Notes: generated from the letters alone by a model not told the origin. DNA of 64,000 nucleotides from Metamycoplasma gateae (GCF_036352135.1 NZ_CP143578.1:124001-188000); one strand, 5' to 3'; shown: positions 51,091 through 61,501, numbered from the stretch's first letter. Numbers and translations are program-made.

Positions 51091-51095
51091 GTCAT

Positions 51096-51869
51096 TTATT
51101 TAAAAAAATTATTCTTTAAGTCATAAAAAATAAATTTAAACTCCTTTTCTTCTTTTTCATTAGAAAACAGAAGCTCATTTTCTGGTATTTCTCGATTTTT
51201 AATATTTTCAAAAAAATTTATTATAGGAGCACAACTTTTAATATCAAATATAATCTCCTGTTTATAAATTGCTACTAGTTCTAGTTGGTTATATGTTTTA
51301 ACATATCTAGTGCAATCAGAAGTTAAAATTAAAAAATTTAAATTATTGTATTTGATGAGTGTTTCTATATTTATGTAGGGTAAGTTTTTTATTATAATTA
51401 GTGCTTTAAAATTTAAGGTACTCAAAATATCGAGTATATTTAATAAATTATTTTTACTAATTAGCAGTTTTTCATCAATGCTAAAGATAGATTTTATTAG
51501 TTTATTATTATCGATATCTTTAGATAAATATTTAAAACCAATTTTTAAATTAATTTGGTCGATAATACTGTCAAGTTTTTCTTGGTTTAATATCTCATTG
51601 ACATTCCAATTCTCGTTATTATTAATTTTTTCTTGAATTCATGGTTTACTTATTGAATTTAGTATATCTGAAACATATGATAAATTACTTATTACTATGC
51701 AATCATTTATTGAAAAAATTCTTTCATTTATTTTAATTGATTTTGTATTCGTATTATTTTCATAATCCATTAAATTACGTATTAGATAGTCATTATTTTC
51801 CTCTTCTATTATTTTAAAATTGTATTTTGTTTCTAAGTTAAAGTTAATATCATTAAAAAAATTTCACAT
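51096..51869 (-). CDS. csn2: Csn2-like protein
   Basis: 257 residues, starting Met-Trp (ATG TGA). Position after cas2 and before the array is that of csn2, which binds DNA ends during spacer acquisition in type II-A. The C-terminal third has the pattern LLNILDILSTLNFKALIIIKN then NIETLIKYNNLNFLILTS, like the end of the Csn2 core. Overall similarity is low, so the call rests on context and this pattern. One-base overlap with cas2. Confidence 0.75.
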
Positions 51870-52177
51870 TATAGTCTAATATACTCCTCTTCTAAATTAT
51901 ATATTTCATTTTTTGCCTTGATACCATTCAATATTTCTATGTTTTGGTATTGTTTTTCAGTCAATAATAAAATCCTAACGTTTGAATTTTTGGGTATGAA
52001 TCTCAAAATCTTTCTTTTTTCATTTTCATATTCTGTGTGCGTTGGCAAAATTTTTGCATAAATTGAATACTGTATTCTTATATAACCTAGTTTATATAAA
52101 TGATTAACAAATTTATTGTACATTTTTGTATCATCATCGCCATTGTAATAAATATCGTACATTAGTAAAATACGCAT
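51869..52177 (-). CDS. cas2: CRISPR-associated endonuclease Cas2
   Basis: 102 residues from ATG 52177: MRILLMYDIYYNGDDD has the first beta strand and the conserved Asp of Cas2, followed by a ferredoxin-like fold (QYSIYAKIL, NVRILLLTEKQY). An in-frame TTG at 52207 would add 10 residues inside cas1 and is less likely. Structural partner of Cas1 in spacer integration. 16 nt after cas1, with AAGG upstream. Confidence 0.92.
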   Translation of the reverse strand: MRILLMYDIYYNGDDDTKMYNKFVNHLYKLGYIRIQYSIYAKILPTHTEYENEKRKILRFIPKNSNVRILLLTEKQYQNIEILNGIKAKNEIYNLEEEYIRL

Positions 52178-52193
52178 TTCTCTTGTATAGACC

Positions 52194-53063
52194 TTAATCA
52201 ATTTCAATATCGCTTTCTTCTAAATTTAAAAGTTCGTCAATAACGATTTCTATATATTTTGAAAATTTGATCTTTTTATTTTTATAAGTTATATGTTCAT
52301 TAAAGGATTTAAATAAAGTTTCTTTAAAATCCTGAAAACTATTTTGAAATCCATCACAATGAATTTTATAAACTATTCTATCAATTCAAAATCTGAAGGG
52401 TTCCACAAGATCACAAGCCAAAGGGAAGTTATTATTAAAACTTTTATGAAAAAAAGATATTCTATTATCTAAACCCTTTGAACAAATAATTCTAGCAACT
52501 AAACTCAGTAGTACTGAATAACCATAATTTAAATAAATATTAATTTTATCTTCTGCATTCCTTTCTCTTATAAAATCATTACCAAACAATGTTAAAAAGT
52601 ACAATTTAGCAGCATGACCTTCTCTGTTTGTTTTATCATATTCCTCAACATTTATCAAGTAATTATTCATTTTTTGTATATCTGATTTGTTAATTAAATT
52701 TAATGTCTCCAAATTGTAAATTGAATTTTCTATTTTGAGTTTTATTATTTTTTGTCAAATTAATGATTTGTATTTAATATCTCATTTAATTTGATTTTGA
52801 AAAACTTTATTATTATAGTATCCATTATGTGGGATTATAATTGAGTTTGGTAAATGATTTTTACATATTATTATGTTGACTTTTTTATCTACGAGCTCAT
52901 TAATTACTGGAATAGATATATTTGCTCTTTCATTTTCAAAAATAATTACTGAAATATTATTTATTGGGATAATTATTTTTTCTTCTTTTTGTTTAATTAT
53001 TAAATTATTTAAAAATAAGCTTACATATTCCGACTCGTTGATTTCTAATATTTTTTTATTCAT
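52194..53063 (-). CDS. cas1: CRISPR-associated endonuclease/integrase Cas1
   Basis: 289 residues, four TGA Trp, so the standard-code reading breaks it. Type II Cas1 features: N-terminal beta domain, then metal ligands as Glu in NREGHAAKLYF, His in FHKSFNNNF and Glu in CDLVEPFR, and LNYGYSVLLS. It integrates spacers with Cas2. AAAGGA before the start. It diverges from the tracrRNA with overlapping -10 regions near 53078-53085. Confidence 0.95.
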
Positions 53064-53074
53064 TTTAATTCCTT

Positions 53075-53083
53075 TGATATAAT
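53075..53083 (+). promoter_or_regulatory. Extended -10 promoter of the tracrRNA
   Basis: TGATATAAT on plus; start predicted near 53090. The same bases read on minus give TATTAT, a candidate cas1 -10, so the two promoters overlap back to back. A perfect palindrome TTTTGTACAAAA covers 53086-53097. Confidence 0.6.
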
Positions 53084-53089
53084 AATTTT

Positions 53090-53185
53090 GTACAAAACAA
53101 AAATTTTACTCTAATAAGAAATTGTACGCCCAAAAACAAGGCGCTTTAAAAAGCTGCCGAAATTCCCGCATCGCGGGTTTTTTTT
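53090..53185 (+). ncRNA. tracrRNA
   Basis: About 96 nt. The anti-repeat (53104-53136) matches the plus-strand repeat for 24 straight bases (TTTTACTC...TTGTAC) and then as GCCCAAAAAC with small differences. These produce the usual bulge between a lower stem (UUUUUG with CAAAAA) and an upper stem (GUACAAUUUC with GAAAUUGUAC) when paired with minus-strand crRNA. A nexus-like hairpin follows (GGCGCTTT...AAAGCTGCC, about 53139-53158), then a CCCGC/GCGGG terminator with eight T (53165-53185). It is the first element of the plus-strand half of the locus and is followed by cas9. Confidence 0.88.
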
Positions 53186-53258
53186 ATTCATAAGCTTAAT
53201 AAAAAATATTTAAAGCCCTATAATTAAATTACGTTATAACAATTAGAAAGGTTTGAAT

Positions 53259-56200
53259 ATGGATAAAAAGGATGTGACAATTGGTTTTGACTTAGGAATT
53301 TCCTCAATAGGATGATCTATCATTGATAATGAAACAAATGATATATTAAAATTAGGATCAAGACTTTTTCAAGAAAGACAAAAGGCTGATGAACGTCGTA
53401 ATTTTAGAAGTATTAGAAGAAGAATAAGAAGAATAAAATATAAGAAAGAAAAATTCATTAATTTAGTCTTAAAGAATAAAAAAATTTTCAATTTTTCTTC
53501 GAAAAAAGAAATATATGAATCTTTTGAAAAAAACTCTACAAATTGACCTAATATACTAGAGTTAAAAAATGTAGCATTAAATAAAAAAATACAAAAAGAT
53601 GAAATTATTTGGTTATTACATGATTATTTAAAAAATCGTGGGTATTTTTATGCAACCAACGAAGTTGATTTAGACGATCAAAAACAAGAAAATAATTTTC
53701 CGAGTCAATTATTATTAGAGTTTTTTAAGGAAAATAATTTTTTTAAATCAAATAGCTTTATATCTAAAGAAAATGGTGGTCATATTTTTTCTAATAAAAA
53801 TTGATTAAAAGAAATTGAACAAATGTTAAAAGTACAAGAAATTGATGAAAAATTTTCAAAGGAATATATTTCGATATTTAATTATATAAGGCCATTTTCT
53901 GAGGGTCCAGGTAGTTTAAATAGCGCAAGTGAATATGGCATCTATAATTATGATGAAAATGGAAACGTTATAAAAAAATATGAAAATATTTGGGATAAAA
54001 CAATTGGTAAATGTAGTCTTTTTGAAGAAGAAAAAGTTATTTCTACTGCATATCCTTCATATGAAATATTTAATTTGTTAAACGATTTAGCAAACATAAG
54101 ATCCTTGGAATCCTTTGGTAATGTAAACCAATGATCTCTTGGCGTAAATGATAAAAAAGAACTATTGAATAATTTATTTTATAGTATTTTAAACACAAGT
54201 AGAACTCAAAATATAACAATAAAGCAAATAGAAAAAATTTTTGTAAAAGAAAATGGCTTGGAAGATGTAAAAGATAATATTACACAAAAAAAATTTTTAA
54301 AACAATTTGGATTAGAAAATAATCTAACACCCCTTAACACAATTAATAAATTATTAAAGATAATTAAGAGTTTTTCTTCAGCATATAATGAAATTGATAT
54401 CGACAAAATATGAGTTGTTTTACCGATCTTAGATGATATATGTTCGATAATAGAGATTCCTAAAAAAATAGATGATTATTATAATTTATTTTCACAATAT
54501 AAAATTATTGAAAAACTCTTTATTAATTCAGATCAAAAAGAAGAATTTATTAAACAAATTATTTCTAACAAAGAATTCAACTTCAATAAAAAAGGTAGTT
54601 TATCAAGAAAAGCGATAAATTTATACCTAAGCAGAATGAAAGATTTGAAACATAATTCAGAATTTATTAAATGAAATGACAAAAAAATAAGAAATATTGT
54701 AATTGAAAGAGATAAAAAAACAAGAATAAACCCTAATAATAAATATATAAACCCTTTTATTTTTGAAAACGATGTTTTATCTCCAGCGGCTAAACAAACA
54801 TTTGAACAGGCCATAAAAGTGTTGAATCGAATTATAAAACTATATTCAAAAGAATACAACATTAAATCAATTGTAGTTGAAATGGCTAAAACTAAAAATG
54901 ACCCAGAAACAATAAAAAAATATAATCAAAATAATGTAAAAAAAGATTATGAAGAAATTATTAAATTCTTACCAATAAATATAACTGTTGATGAATTATT
55001 AAAAAAGCAAACTAATTCATTACTAGAAAAATTGAAATTATATATTCAGCAAGATGGAATTGATTTATACTCAATGCAAAAAATGGATATCTTAGAAGTA
55101 ATTAATTATTCAAACAATTTTGAAATAGATCACATTATTCCTTATTCATTATCGTACGATAATTCTGCAGGTAATAAAGTTTTAACCACAAAAGCTAATA
55201 ATCAAGCTAAAGGACAAAAAACAGCAATGGAATATTTATTATTATTAAATAATTTTAATATCAATGAATATAAATCCAAATGTGCTCAATTATTTTTAAA
55301 TAGAGACAATTTTATTAAGAATAAAAAGAATAGTGTTATTACGGAAAAAAACGCAGAGAAAAAATATAAGAATCTTACTTGGGATGACTTTGAGCAATCA
55401 AATAAGAACGAATTTATTAATAGAAATTTGAATGATACCAGATATGCAATTAAATTATTTGTCGAAACTTTACGTAAGCACTTCGATAATAAAGAAACAA
55501 AAATTATCGGGATAAATGGACATGTTACAAGTTATTTTAGAAATAAGTCATATTTACCAAAAAATAGAATTTTTAACTATCATCACGCAATTGATGCATC
55601 TATTATAGCCTTAATTATAAACAATAATAAATATTTAGCAAGGCTATTAACAATAGCCGACAATGAATGAAAAATTCTAAATGATCATCAAATGATACAA
55701 ATTTTTACTGGTGAACTAAGAGAAATTACTGATTTAGATTTTAAGAAAAATATAATGGCACACTTCTTATCAAAGATTATTAAAGAAAAAATTAACTCAA
55801 TAATTGAAAATAATTATAAATTAGTCCAATATTCTAGAAAAATTAAAATTATGGATAATTCCCCTCTATTTGATCAAACTTTATATGGATTAAAAAGAAC
55901 AGAAACAAATAAACCCAACGAAGCTTATAAAGTTGTAAAAATAAATTTGATTAAAGATAACAATGAAAATTTAAAAAGATACTTCGATATTCCTATTTTG
56001 AATGAAACCAAGAATAAATACTCTGTTTTAATGGCTGAAAGTCATCCTAAAGAGTTTAATAATTTAAAAGAAATTTTTGACTCTTATAACTTAAAAACAA
56101 CTGGGTTTGCTTTTATAGATTATATGAATGATTTAAATAATAAGTTTCCAGAATTAGTAACTAAAAAAATGATTGACAATGCTATTGCAACAAATAGAAC

Positions 56201-56789
56201 TATTTTTTTAAATTTAAATAATATGAAAATTAGGTATTACAAAGATTTAAGAATTGTTCAGAAATCTTTAATTCCGCTGGATTTTAAATATAATAAAAAC
56301 AAATCTTTTAAAGATAATAATTTTAGTTTATTTTCTTTAGTTTACAAAAATAAAAGTCATTGTTATAATTCGATACCTATTAATTTTTTAACGTATAAAT
56401 TTGGTAGTAAAAGCAAAAATTTATTAGATGAAAGCATTTATAATAAAGAAAATTTAAATAAATATAAAATTAATCTAAAAATTAGTAATAGTGAAAAACC
56501 GTTGTTCATTATCAAAAAAGGAACAATTTTAAAAAGAAAAAATGCTTCAGAAAATTGATTTGAAAATTTATATTACGTATCAGGTATTTCTAAACAAGAA
56601 GATATGGATACTAAATATACTATAACAAATTTAATTAAAAATAGACCCTTAGATAAAAAAGACAAAGAAGAAATTAAGACTATTATTATTAGTAAATTAA
56701 CAAATTCTTTATTAAAAGAATTTGAAATTATCTATTTAGATGAACTCGGAAATGAATATAAAGCAAATATTCCTGATTTAAATTTATAA
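53259..56789 (+). CDS. cas9: CRISPR-associated endonuclease Cas9 (type II effector)
   Basis: 1176 residues with numerous TGA Trp. RuvC-I IGFDLGISSIGWS with D11; arginine-rich bridge helix FRSIRRRIRRIKYKK; REC lobe; RuvC-II SIVVEMAKT with E541; HNH EIDHIIPYSLS with H625, followed by NKVLTTKANNQAKGQKT; RuvC-III YHHAIDASIIAL with H776 and D779; then the PAM-interacting C-terminus. All catalytic residues are present, so it should cut DNA. AAAGG precedes ATG 53259; a TATAAT lies at 53219-53224. The medium length is between the long II-A and the short II-C forms; presence of csn2 favours II-A. Confidence 0.97.
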
Positions 56790-56798
56790 ATTAATTTT

Positions 56799-56850
56799 AA
56801 ATGGCACTTGTAAGGTTTTAGATAACCTTTGTGGCGCCATTTATTTTTTA
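56799..56850 (+). terminator. cas9 terminator
   Basis: Long hairpin: AAATGGC/GCCATTT outside and AAGGTT/AACCTT inside, followed by a T-rich run. Confidence 0.8.
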
Positions 56851-56903
56851 TAAAATAATGTTCTGAAAAATAAAACTTTTTTATAAAATATTAAAAAATT
56901 ATA

Positions 56904-56909
56904 TATAAT
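56904..56909 (+). promoter_or_regulatory. -10 element of the tRNA-Thr/tRNA-Leu unit
   Basis: TATAAT, 21 nt before tRNA-Thr. Confidence 0.6.
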
Positions 56910-56930
56910 TATATAGCATTAAATGCACAA

Positions 56931-57006
56931 GCCGTTTTAGCTCAGTTGGCAGAGCAACTGACTTGTAATCAGTAGGTCGTAGGTTCAAGTCCTATAAACG
57001 GCACCA
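56931..57006 (+). tRNA. tRNA-Thr (TGT)
   Basis: Acceptor GCCGTTT with AAACGGC, anticodon loop CTTGTAA (TGT), CCA encoded. 3 nt before tRNA-Leu. Confidence 0.95.
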
Positions 57007-57009
57007 TAT

Positions 57010-57094
57010 GCGCGAGTGGTGAAATTGGCAGACACGTTAGTTTTAGGCACTAATGCTTTACGGCGTGAGGGTTCAAGTCCCTCCTCGCGTACCA
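57010..57094 (+). tRNA. tRNA-Leu (TAG)
   Basis: Acceptor GCGCGAG/CTCGCGT, anticodon loop TTTAGGC (TAG), long variable arm, CCA encoded. Confidence 0.94.
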
Positions 57095-57108
57095 TATCAA
57101 TTATTTGC

Positions 57109-57137
57109 AAGCCAAGGTTTAGTCCTTCGGCTTTTTT
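57109..57137 (+). terminator. Terminator of the tRNA-Thr/Leu unit
   Basis: AAGCCAAGG pairs with CCTTCGGCTT (one bulge), followed by seven T. Confidence 0.8.
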
Positions 57138-57223
57138 ATTTTTTTACAAAAAAATAAAAAAACCTTATTACAGGTTCTTTATTTTCATTTATATTTTAAG
57201 GTTTAAATTTTCTGTATTTTCAA

Positions 57224-57247
57224 CAAAAAAATGCCTGTAGGCATTTT
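57224..57247 (-). terminator. Terminator of the tRNA-Asn/Glu/Val unit
   Basis: On minus AAAATGCC/GGCATTTT with TACA loop, then a T run; 17 nt past tRNA-Val. Confidence 0.8.
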
Positions 57248-57263
57248 AAGGTGCGTTTACAAA

Positions 57264-57339
57264 TGGTGGAGAATGAGGGGCTCGAACCCACGACCCTCGC
57301 CTTGTAAGGGCGATGCTCTCCCAACTGAGCTAATTCTCC
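57264..57339 (-). tRNA. tRNA-Val (TAC)
   Basis: Acceptor GGAGAAT, anticodon loop CTTACAA (TAC), CCA encoded; minus strand, last of three. Confidence 0.95.
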
Positions 57340-57341
57340 AA

Positions 57342-57417
57342 TGGTGACCCTAGCGGGACTCGAACCCACGCATGTATGGATGAAAACCATATGTGTTAAC
57401 CACTTCACCATAGGGCC
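57342..57417 (-). tRNA. tRNA-Glu (TTC)
   Basis: Acceptor GGCCCTA with TAGGGTC, anticodon loop TTTTCAT (TTC), CCA encoded. Confidence 0.95.
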
Positions 57418-57421
57418 ATAA

Positions 57422-57496
57422 TGGCGCCGACTATTGGGATTGAACCAACGACCAACTGGTTAACAGCCAGCTGCTCTACCGCTGAGCTAAGTCGGC
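57422..57496 (-). tRNA. tRNA-Asn (GTT)
   Basis: Acceptor GCCGACT with AGTCGGC, anticodon loop CTGTTAA (GTT), CCA encoded. Confidence 0.95.
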
Positions 57497-57520
57497 ACTC
57501 ATTTAGTTAAATGCTTAATT

Positions 57521-57526
57521 ATTATA
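57521..57526 (-). promoter_or_regulatory. -10 element of the tRNA-Asn/Glu/Val unit
   Basis: TATAAT on minus, 24 nt before tRNA-Asn. Confidence 0.6.
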
Positions 57527-57605
57527 CTAAAAAAATAAATTTGTTTTAAAAAAAATATTTTTTTCTTAAAAATAATTTTGCCAACTTTGGTAATTATCAG
57601 CGTTA

Positions 57606-57681
57606 TGGTGCTGGCTAGAGGAATTGAACCCCCGACCCACTGATTACGAATCAGTTGCTCTGCCGACTGAGCTAAACCAGC
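57606..57681 (-). tRNA. tRNA-Thr (CGT)
   Basis: Acceptor GCTGGTT/AGCCAGC, anticodon loop TTCGTAA (CGT), CCA encoded. Separate transcript from the other minus-strand tRNAs; only a weak CCAA/TTGG terminator-like hairpin lies downstream near 57580. Confidence 0.94.
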
Positions 57682-57796
57682 ATGGTATATATTTTACCAT
57701 TTTTTTAATTTTAATAATTATTTTTAAATGTAAAAAAACTCAATTTTTTAATACAAAAAATAGAAAAAAATCTTTTTTACAAAATAAAAGTTCAAA

Positions 57797-57833
57797 AAGT
57801 GCTAAAATATGGGTGATAGTGGGAGTAAGTGGA
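57797..57833 (+). promoter_or_regulatory. mraZ promoter with probable MraZ operator boxes
   Basis: AGTG words at 57798, 57818 and 57828, with a degenerate GGGTG at 57811-57815 between them, give about 10-bp spacing around the TAAAAT -10 at 57803-57808. Direct AAAGTG-type repeats with this period are the known MraZ site in Mollicutes, so autoregulation is likely. Confidence 0.6.
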
Positions 57834-57834
57834 A

Positions 57835-58275
57835 ATGTATGGAAAATATGAACGTAGTTTAGATGATAAAAACCGTGTTGTAATTCCTCCTAAAATTTTG
57901 AGCGAATTGGGTAATGAGTTTTTTATTACCATCGGTTTCGATAAACAGTTAATTCTTCGTGATAAAAAAGAATTTGAAAAACTTAAATCTAAACTAGATG
58001 AAAATAATTCTCTCAACAAAGATCTGAGAGAATTAAGTAGATTTATTTTTGCTAACACAGAATTGGTTAGTCCAGATAAATTAAATCGTATTATCATACC
58101 TAAACATTTATCATTAAAGGCCGCTATCAAAAAAGATGTAGTTTTCATTGGATCAGGAAATATATGTGAATTATTTTCTAAAGAAATTTATGATAAAAAA
58201 GAAAATTATTTTGAAAACGATGCAAATATAGACGACTTAGCTCAAAAACTTTTTGAACAAGGGGTTAAATTATAG
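57835..58275 (+). CDS. mraZ: Transcriptional regulator MraZ
   Basis: 146 residues from ATG 57835 (an in-frame GTG is at 57829). MYGKYERSLDDKNRVVIPPKILSELG is the first of two SpoVT/AbrB-like DNA-binding repeats; the second has SPDKLNRIIIPKHLSLKAAI. It forms ring oligomers and controls the division cluster that it opens. Ends at TAG 58273, which the rsmH start overlaps. Confidence 0.94.
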   Translation: MYGKYERSLDDKNRVVIPPKILSELGNEFFITIGFDKQLILRDKKEFEKLKSKLDENNSLNKDLRELSRFIFANTELVSPDKLNRIIIPKHLSLKAAIKKDVVFIGSGNICELFSKEIYDKKENYFENDANIDDLAQKLFEQGVKL

Positions 58276-59183
58276 AAAAGCATATCCCGGTTTTATTAAA
58301 CGAAGTAATTGATTCGTTAGACATAAAGCCAAATGGTATATATTTAGATTTAACACTTGGCAGAGCAGGTCATAGCAAAAAAATTTTGGAAAAAATAAAA
58401 GAAAATGGTTCGGGATTATTAATTGCATTTGATAAGGATATTGAAGCAATTAATGAGTCAAGGCCAATACTTGAAAAAATAAGTAATTCATTCAAAATAA
58501 TAAAAAGTGATTTTAGATATTTAAAAGAACATCTTGAATCAAATAATATTAAAAAAGTTGATGGAATATTAGCTGACTTAGGAGTTTCAAGTCCTCAATT
58601 AGACAAAATTGAAAGAGGATTTTCTTATTCACAAAATACTAAGTTAGATATGAGAATGGATTTAGATTCAACCTTAGATGCTAATGAAATAATAAATAAT
58701 TGAGATGAAGAAAAAATAGCAAAGATTTTATACGAATATGGTGATGTAAAACTATATAAATTAGTTGCGAAATCAATTGTACAAAATCGCCCTATTAATA
58801 CTTCTTTCCAATTAAACGAAATTATTAAAAAAGCACTTCCAGCTAAAGTTATTCGTCAAAAAAATCCATCAAAAGCAGTTTTTCAAGCAATAAGAATTGC
58901 AGTAAATGATGAACTAAATGCATTAGATGAATTATTAAATCAATTAAGCGATTTATTAAATATAAATGGCAAAATTGCAATCATAACATTCCACAGCAAG
59001 GAAGATGCAAAAGTTAAGAAGTTTTTCCAAAATCTTAATTACAAAGATCCAAAACTAAAAAAATTACCAATTCAAGACGACTTGAAGTGAAAACAAAAAA
59101 TTATTTTTCCAGGTGAAATTGAATTGCAAAATAACAAAAGATCACACAGTGCAAAATTAAGAGTAATCACAAAAATAGGCTAA
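58272..59183 (+). CDS. rsmH: 16S rRNA (cytosine-1402-N4)-methyltransferase with non-AUG start
   Basis: 303 residues if started at ATA 58272. The conserved N-terminus EKHIPVLLNEVIDSL begins right after this codon, the frame has TAA at 58266-58268 before it, and no ATG, GTG or TTG lies in between. So the start must be ATA 58272 (7 nt after AAGGGG) or ATT 58269. SAM-binding LDLTLGRAGHSKKIL, then GILADLGVSSPQLD and ITFHSKED are family landmarks. It overlaps mraZ by 4 nt, which supports translational coupling. Confidence 0.92.
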
Positions 59184-59188
59184 TTTAT

Positions 59189-60238
59189 ATGAAAAAAAGT
59201 GTTGTTGTTGCTTACAAAATTGAAGATAATTTAATTTCGGTGGAAGTTATTGAACAAAATCACATCGGGAAAGTTTTAATTTATTCAAAAACAAGAAACA
59301 GCAACCTATTTAACCTATTTGAATACGATAATTTTATTGCAGAAACAAAAAACGAAATTGAATCAATTATTAAATCAAAAATTAAAGATGTAATAATAAT
59401 ATTAAAGAATTCTTCTAATTTATTAATACATAAAAAAATAGTATCTAATAATGAAATAAACAATAATTTTAATGAAAATGAAATAGCTAAAAAACTTTAT
59501 TTATTCCAAAAGTCAAATAACTTATATTTATTTGATTATCTATATTTAAATAATACTAATAAAAATTTAATCGCCCTAAGATTATTGGATTGAAATATTG
59601 CAAAAAATATTTTTATTCTATTTAAGAAAAATAATTTAAATGTTTTAAGAATGTTTGATTATGATTATTTAAAAAATATTTCATTTGATTTTACAAATGA
59701 ACAAAGAATAGCTAGCTTTGTAAGTTTAGAAGATCAATGCTTGAAAATTGAAATATTAAAAAATAAAGTAAGTATTCTAATTAAAACCTTTGATTTAGGA
59801 ATTAAATATTTAGTAAAACTTATTTCAAATGAGTTAAATATAGATTTTAATAAAGCTTTCATCAAGTTTAATTTATGAGCTTTGAACCTGCATGCAGGGG
59901 ATAGTAAAAAAATTGATCTTGTTGTAGAAAAATACTTAAATTTAGTTGAAAAAGAGATTAATATATTTTTAATACAAAATAAAATAGAATTATTTAAAAA
60001 GCAAATTTTATTTTCATCAACATTTAATTTATTAAAAAGTAATTTATTTAAAAACATAACCGTTAATAATGAATTTGAAAAAAATAATAAATTAATCAGT
60101 AGTGAAATGTTAGGAATTTTAACTTTAATAGACAATAAAGTAAATACTATTAAGGAAATGACTATAACATCTGAACTTTTTGTAGTTAATGAAACAAATA
60201 ACAATGTAAAAAATTATTTATTTAATTACAAAAAATAG
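59189..60238 (+). CDS. Division-cluster protein, divergent FtsA-like
   Basis: 349 residues between rsmH and ftsZ, the place of ftsA (and of MG223 in M. genitalium). Two TGA Trp. The N-terminal SVVVAYKIEDNLISVEVIE could be the first beta hairpin of an actin-fold domain, and FDLGIKYLVKLISNELNID later fits a helix of FtsA-like proteins. No clear phosphate motif or C-terminal membrane helix is seen. Call by position with weak sequence support. Confidence 0.6.
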
Positions 60239-60294
60239 ACTTATTCATAAAATTTTAAAACTTAAATAAATTTTATTTAGAAAGGAGCAACATA

Positions 60295-61431
60295 ATGGGA
60301 AATATAGAAAATTTTAATTCAGTTGCTACTATCAAAGTTATTGGTGTTGGTGGTGGTGGAAATAATAGTATTCAAAGTTTATTAGATACTAAAATTGATG
60401 GTCTAGAGTTTGTAGTTGCTAATACAGATAAGCAAGTATTAGATAGATTTGATAAATCTTTAACTTTACAACTTGGAGACAAAAGAGGAATTGGTGCAGG
60501 TGCAAACCCTGAAGTAGGTAAAAAAGCAGCTGAACATTCAATTCACGAAATAAAAGAAAAAATTAAAAATGCAAATCTTGTTGTTATAACAGCTGGTATG
60601 GGTGGTGGAACCGGAACTGGGGCAGCACCTGTAATTGCAAAAGTAGCCAAAGAGCAAGGCTCACTAGTAATAGCTATTGTAACTACGCCATTTGATTTTG
60701 AAGGCGGAAAAAGAATAAGAGTTGCAAAAGACGGATTAGAAGAATTAAAAAAATATGTTGATTCATATGTTGTTATTTCAAACGACAAGCTTATTGAAAA
60801 ATACGGTGACATTTCTTTTAGAGATGCATTTAAATATTCAGATAATATTGTTAAACAATTTATAAGAACTATTGTTGATATTATAGCAGTACCAGGTTTT
60901 ATAAACCTTGATCTTGCAGATTTAGAAACATTAATTAAAAATTGCGGTGAAACTGTAATAGGTATTGGTGATGGAAATGGTGATAATGCTGCTCAAAAAG
61001 CTATGCTAAAAGCAATCAATAGCCCTATTTTAGAAAGTAGCATTAAAGGGATTACAAAAGCTATTGTATACTTTACATCTTCAAATAAACTTTCATTAAA
61101 AGATTTCAAAAAGGCAATCGATGAGTTAAAATCAGTTGCTGGTCAAAATATTGATATCATATTCGGCGTTGGCTCTCCTGTTAATGAAAATTCAGAAAAA
61201 CTTGGTGAAATTTATGTTTCAGTTATTGCTACAGGAATTAAACAAAAAGCTGAGAATAACGACTTTCAATTAACTGAAAACAAATTCAAAGAAAATTACG
61301 CTTCTATTGAAGAAACAAGTGATTTTCTAACTAAGTTTCCAAACGAAAAAATAGAAATATCATCATTGGAATTAAGTGATTTTAACGATGATGATAGCAA
61401 TGACTCAATTTGTAAAAATTTTAGAAATTAA
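60295..61431 (+). CDS. ftsZ: Cell division GTPase FtsZ
   Basis: 378 residues. [10 protein letters not shown] at the N-terminus, tubulin signature GGGTGTG from residue 103, [19 protein letters not shown], and synergy-loop [14 protein letters not shown] polar linker ends in a short tail (SICKNFRN) instead of the usual conserved ZipA/FtsA-binding peptide. AAAGGAG before the start. Confidence 0.96.
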   Translation: MGNIENFNSVATIKVIGVGGGGNNSIQSLLDTKIDGLEFVVANTDKQVLDRFDKSLTLQLGDKRGIGAGANPEVGKKAAEHSIHEIKEKIKNANLVVITAGMGGGTGTGAAPVIAKVAKEQGSLVIAIVTTPFDFEGGKRIRVAKDGLEELKKYVDSYVVISNDKLIEKYGDISFRDAFKYSDNIVKQFIRTIVDIIAVPGFINLDLADLETLIKNCGETVIGIGDGNGDNAAQKAMLKAINSPILESSIKGITKAIVYFTSSNKLSLKDFKKAIDELKSVAGQNIDIIFGVGSPVNENSEKLGEIYVSVIATGIKQKAENNDFQLTENKFKENYASIEETSDFLTKFPNEKIEISSLELSDFNDDDSNDSICKNFRN

Positions 61432-61473
61432 ATGATGTAAGAAATTAAATTTATATAAATTTACAAAAAGATC

Positions 61474-61498
61474 AAAAGAGCCTGATGGCTCTTTTTTT
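61474..61498 (+). terminator. Terminator of the division cluster
   Basis: AAAAGAGCC/GGCTCTTTT with TGAT loop, then T run. Confidence 0.9.
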
Positions 61499-61501
61499 AT
61501 A

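Noticed and set aside
57016-57411. Short ORFs over the tRNA cluster
   Set aside because: They overlap cloverleaf-forming tRNA genes and have no independent support.
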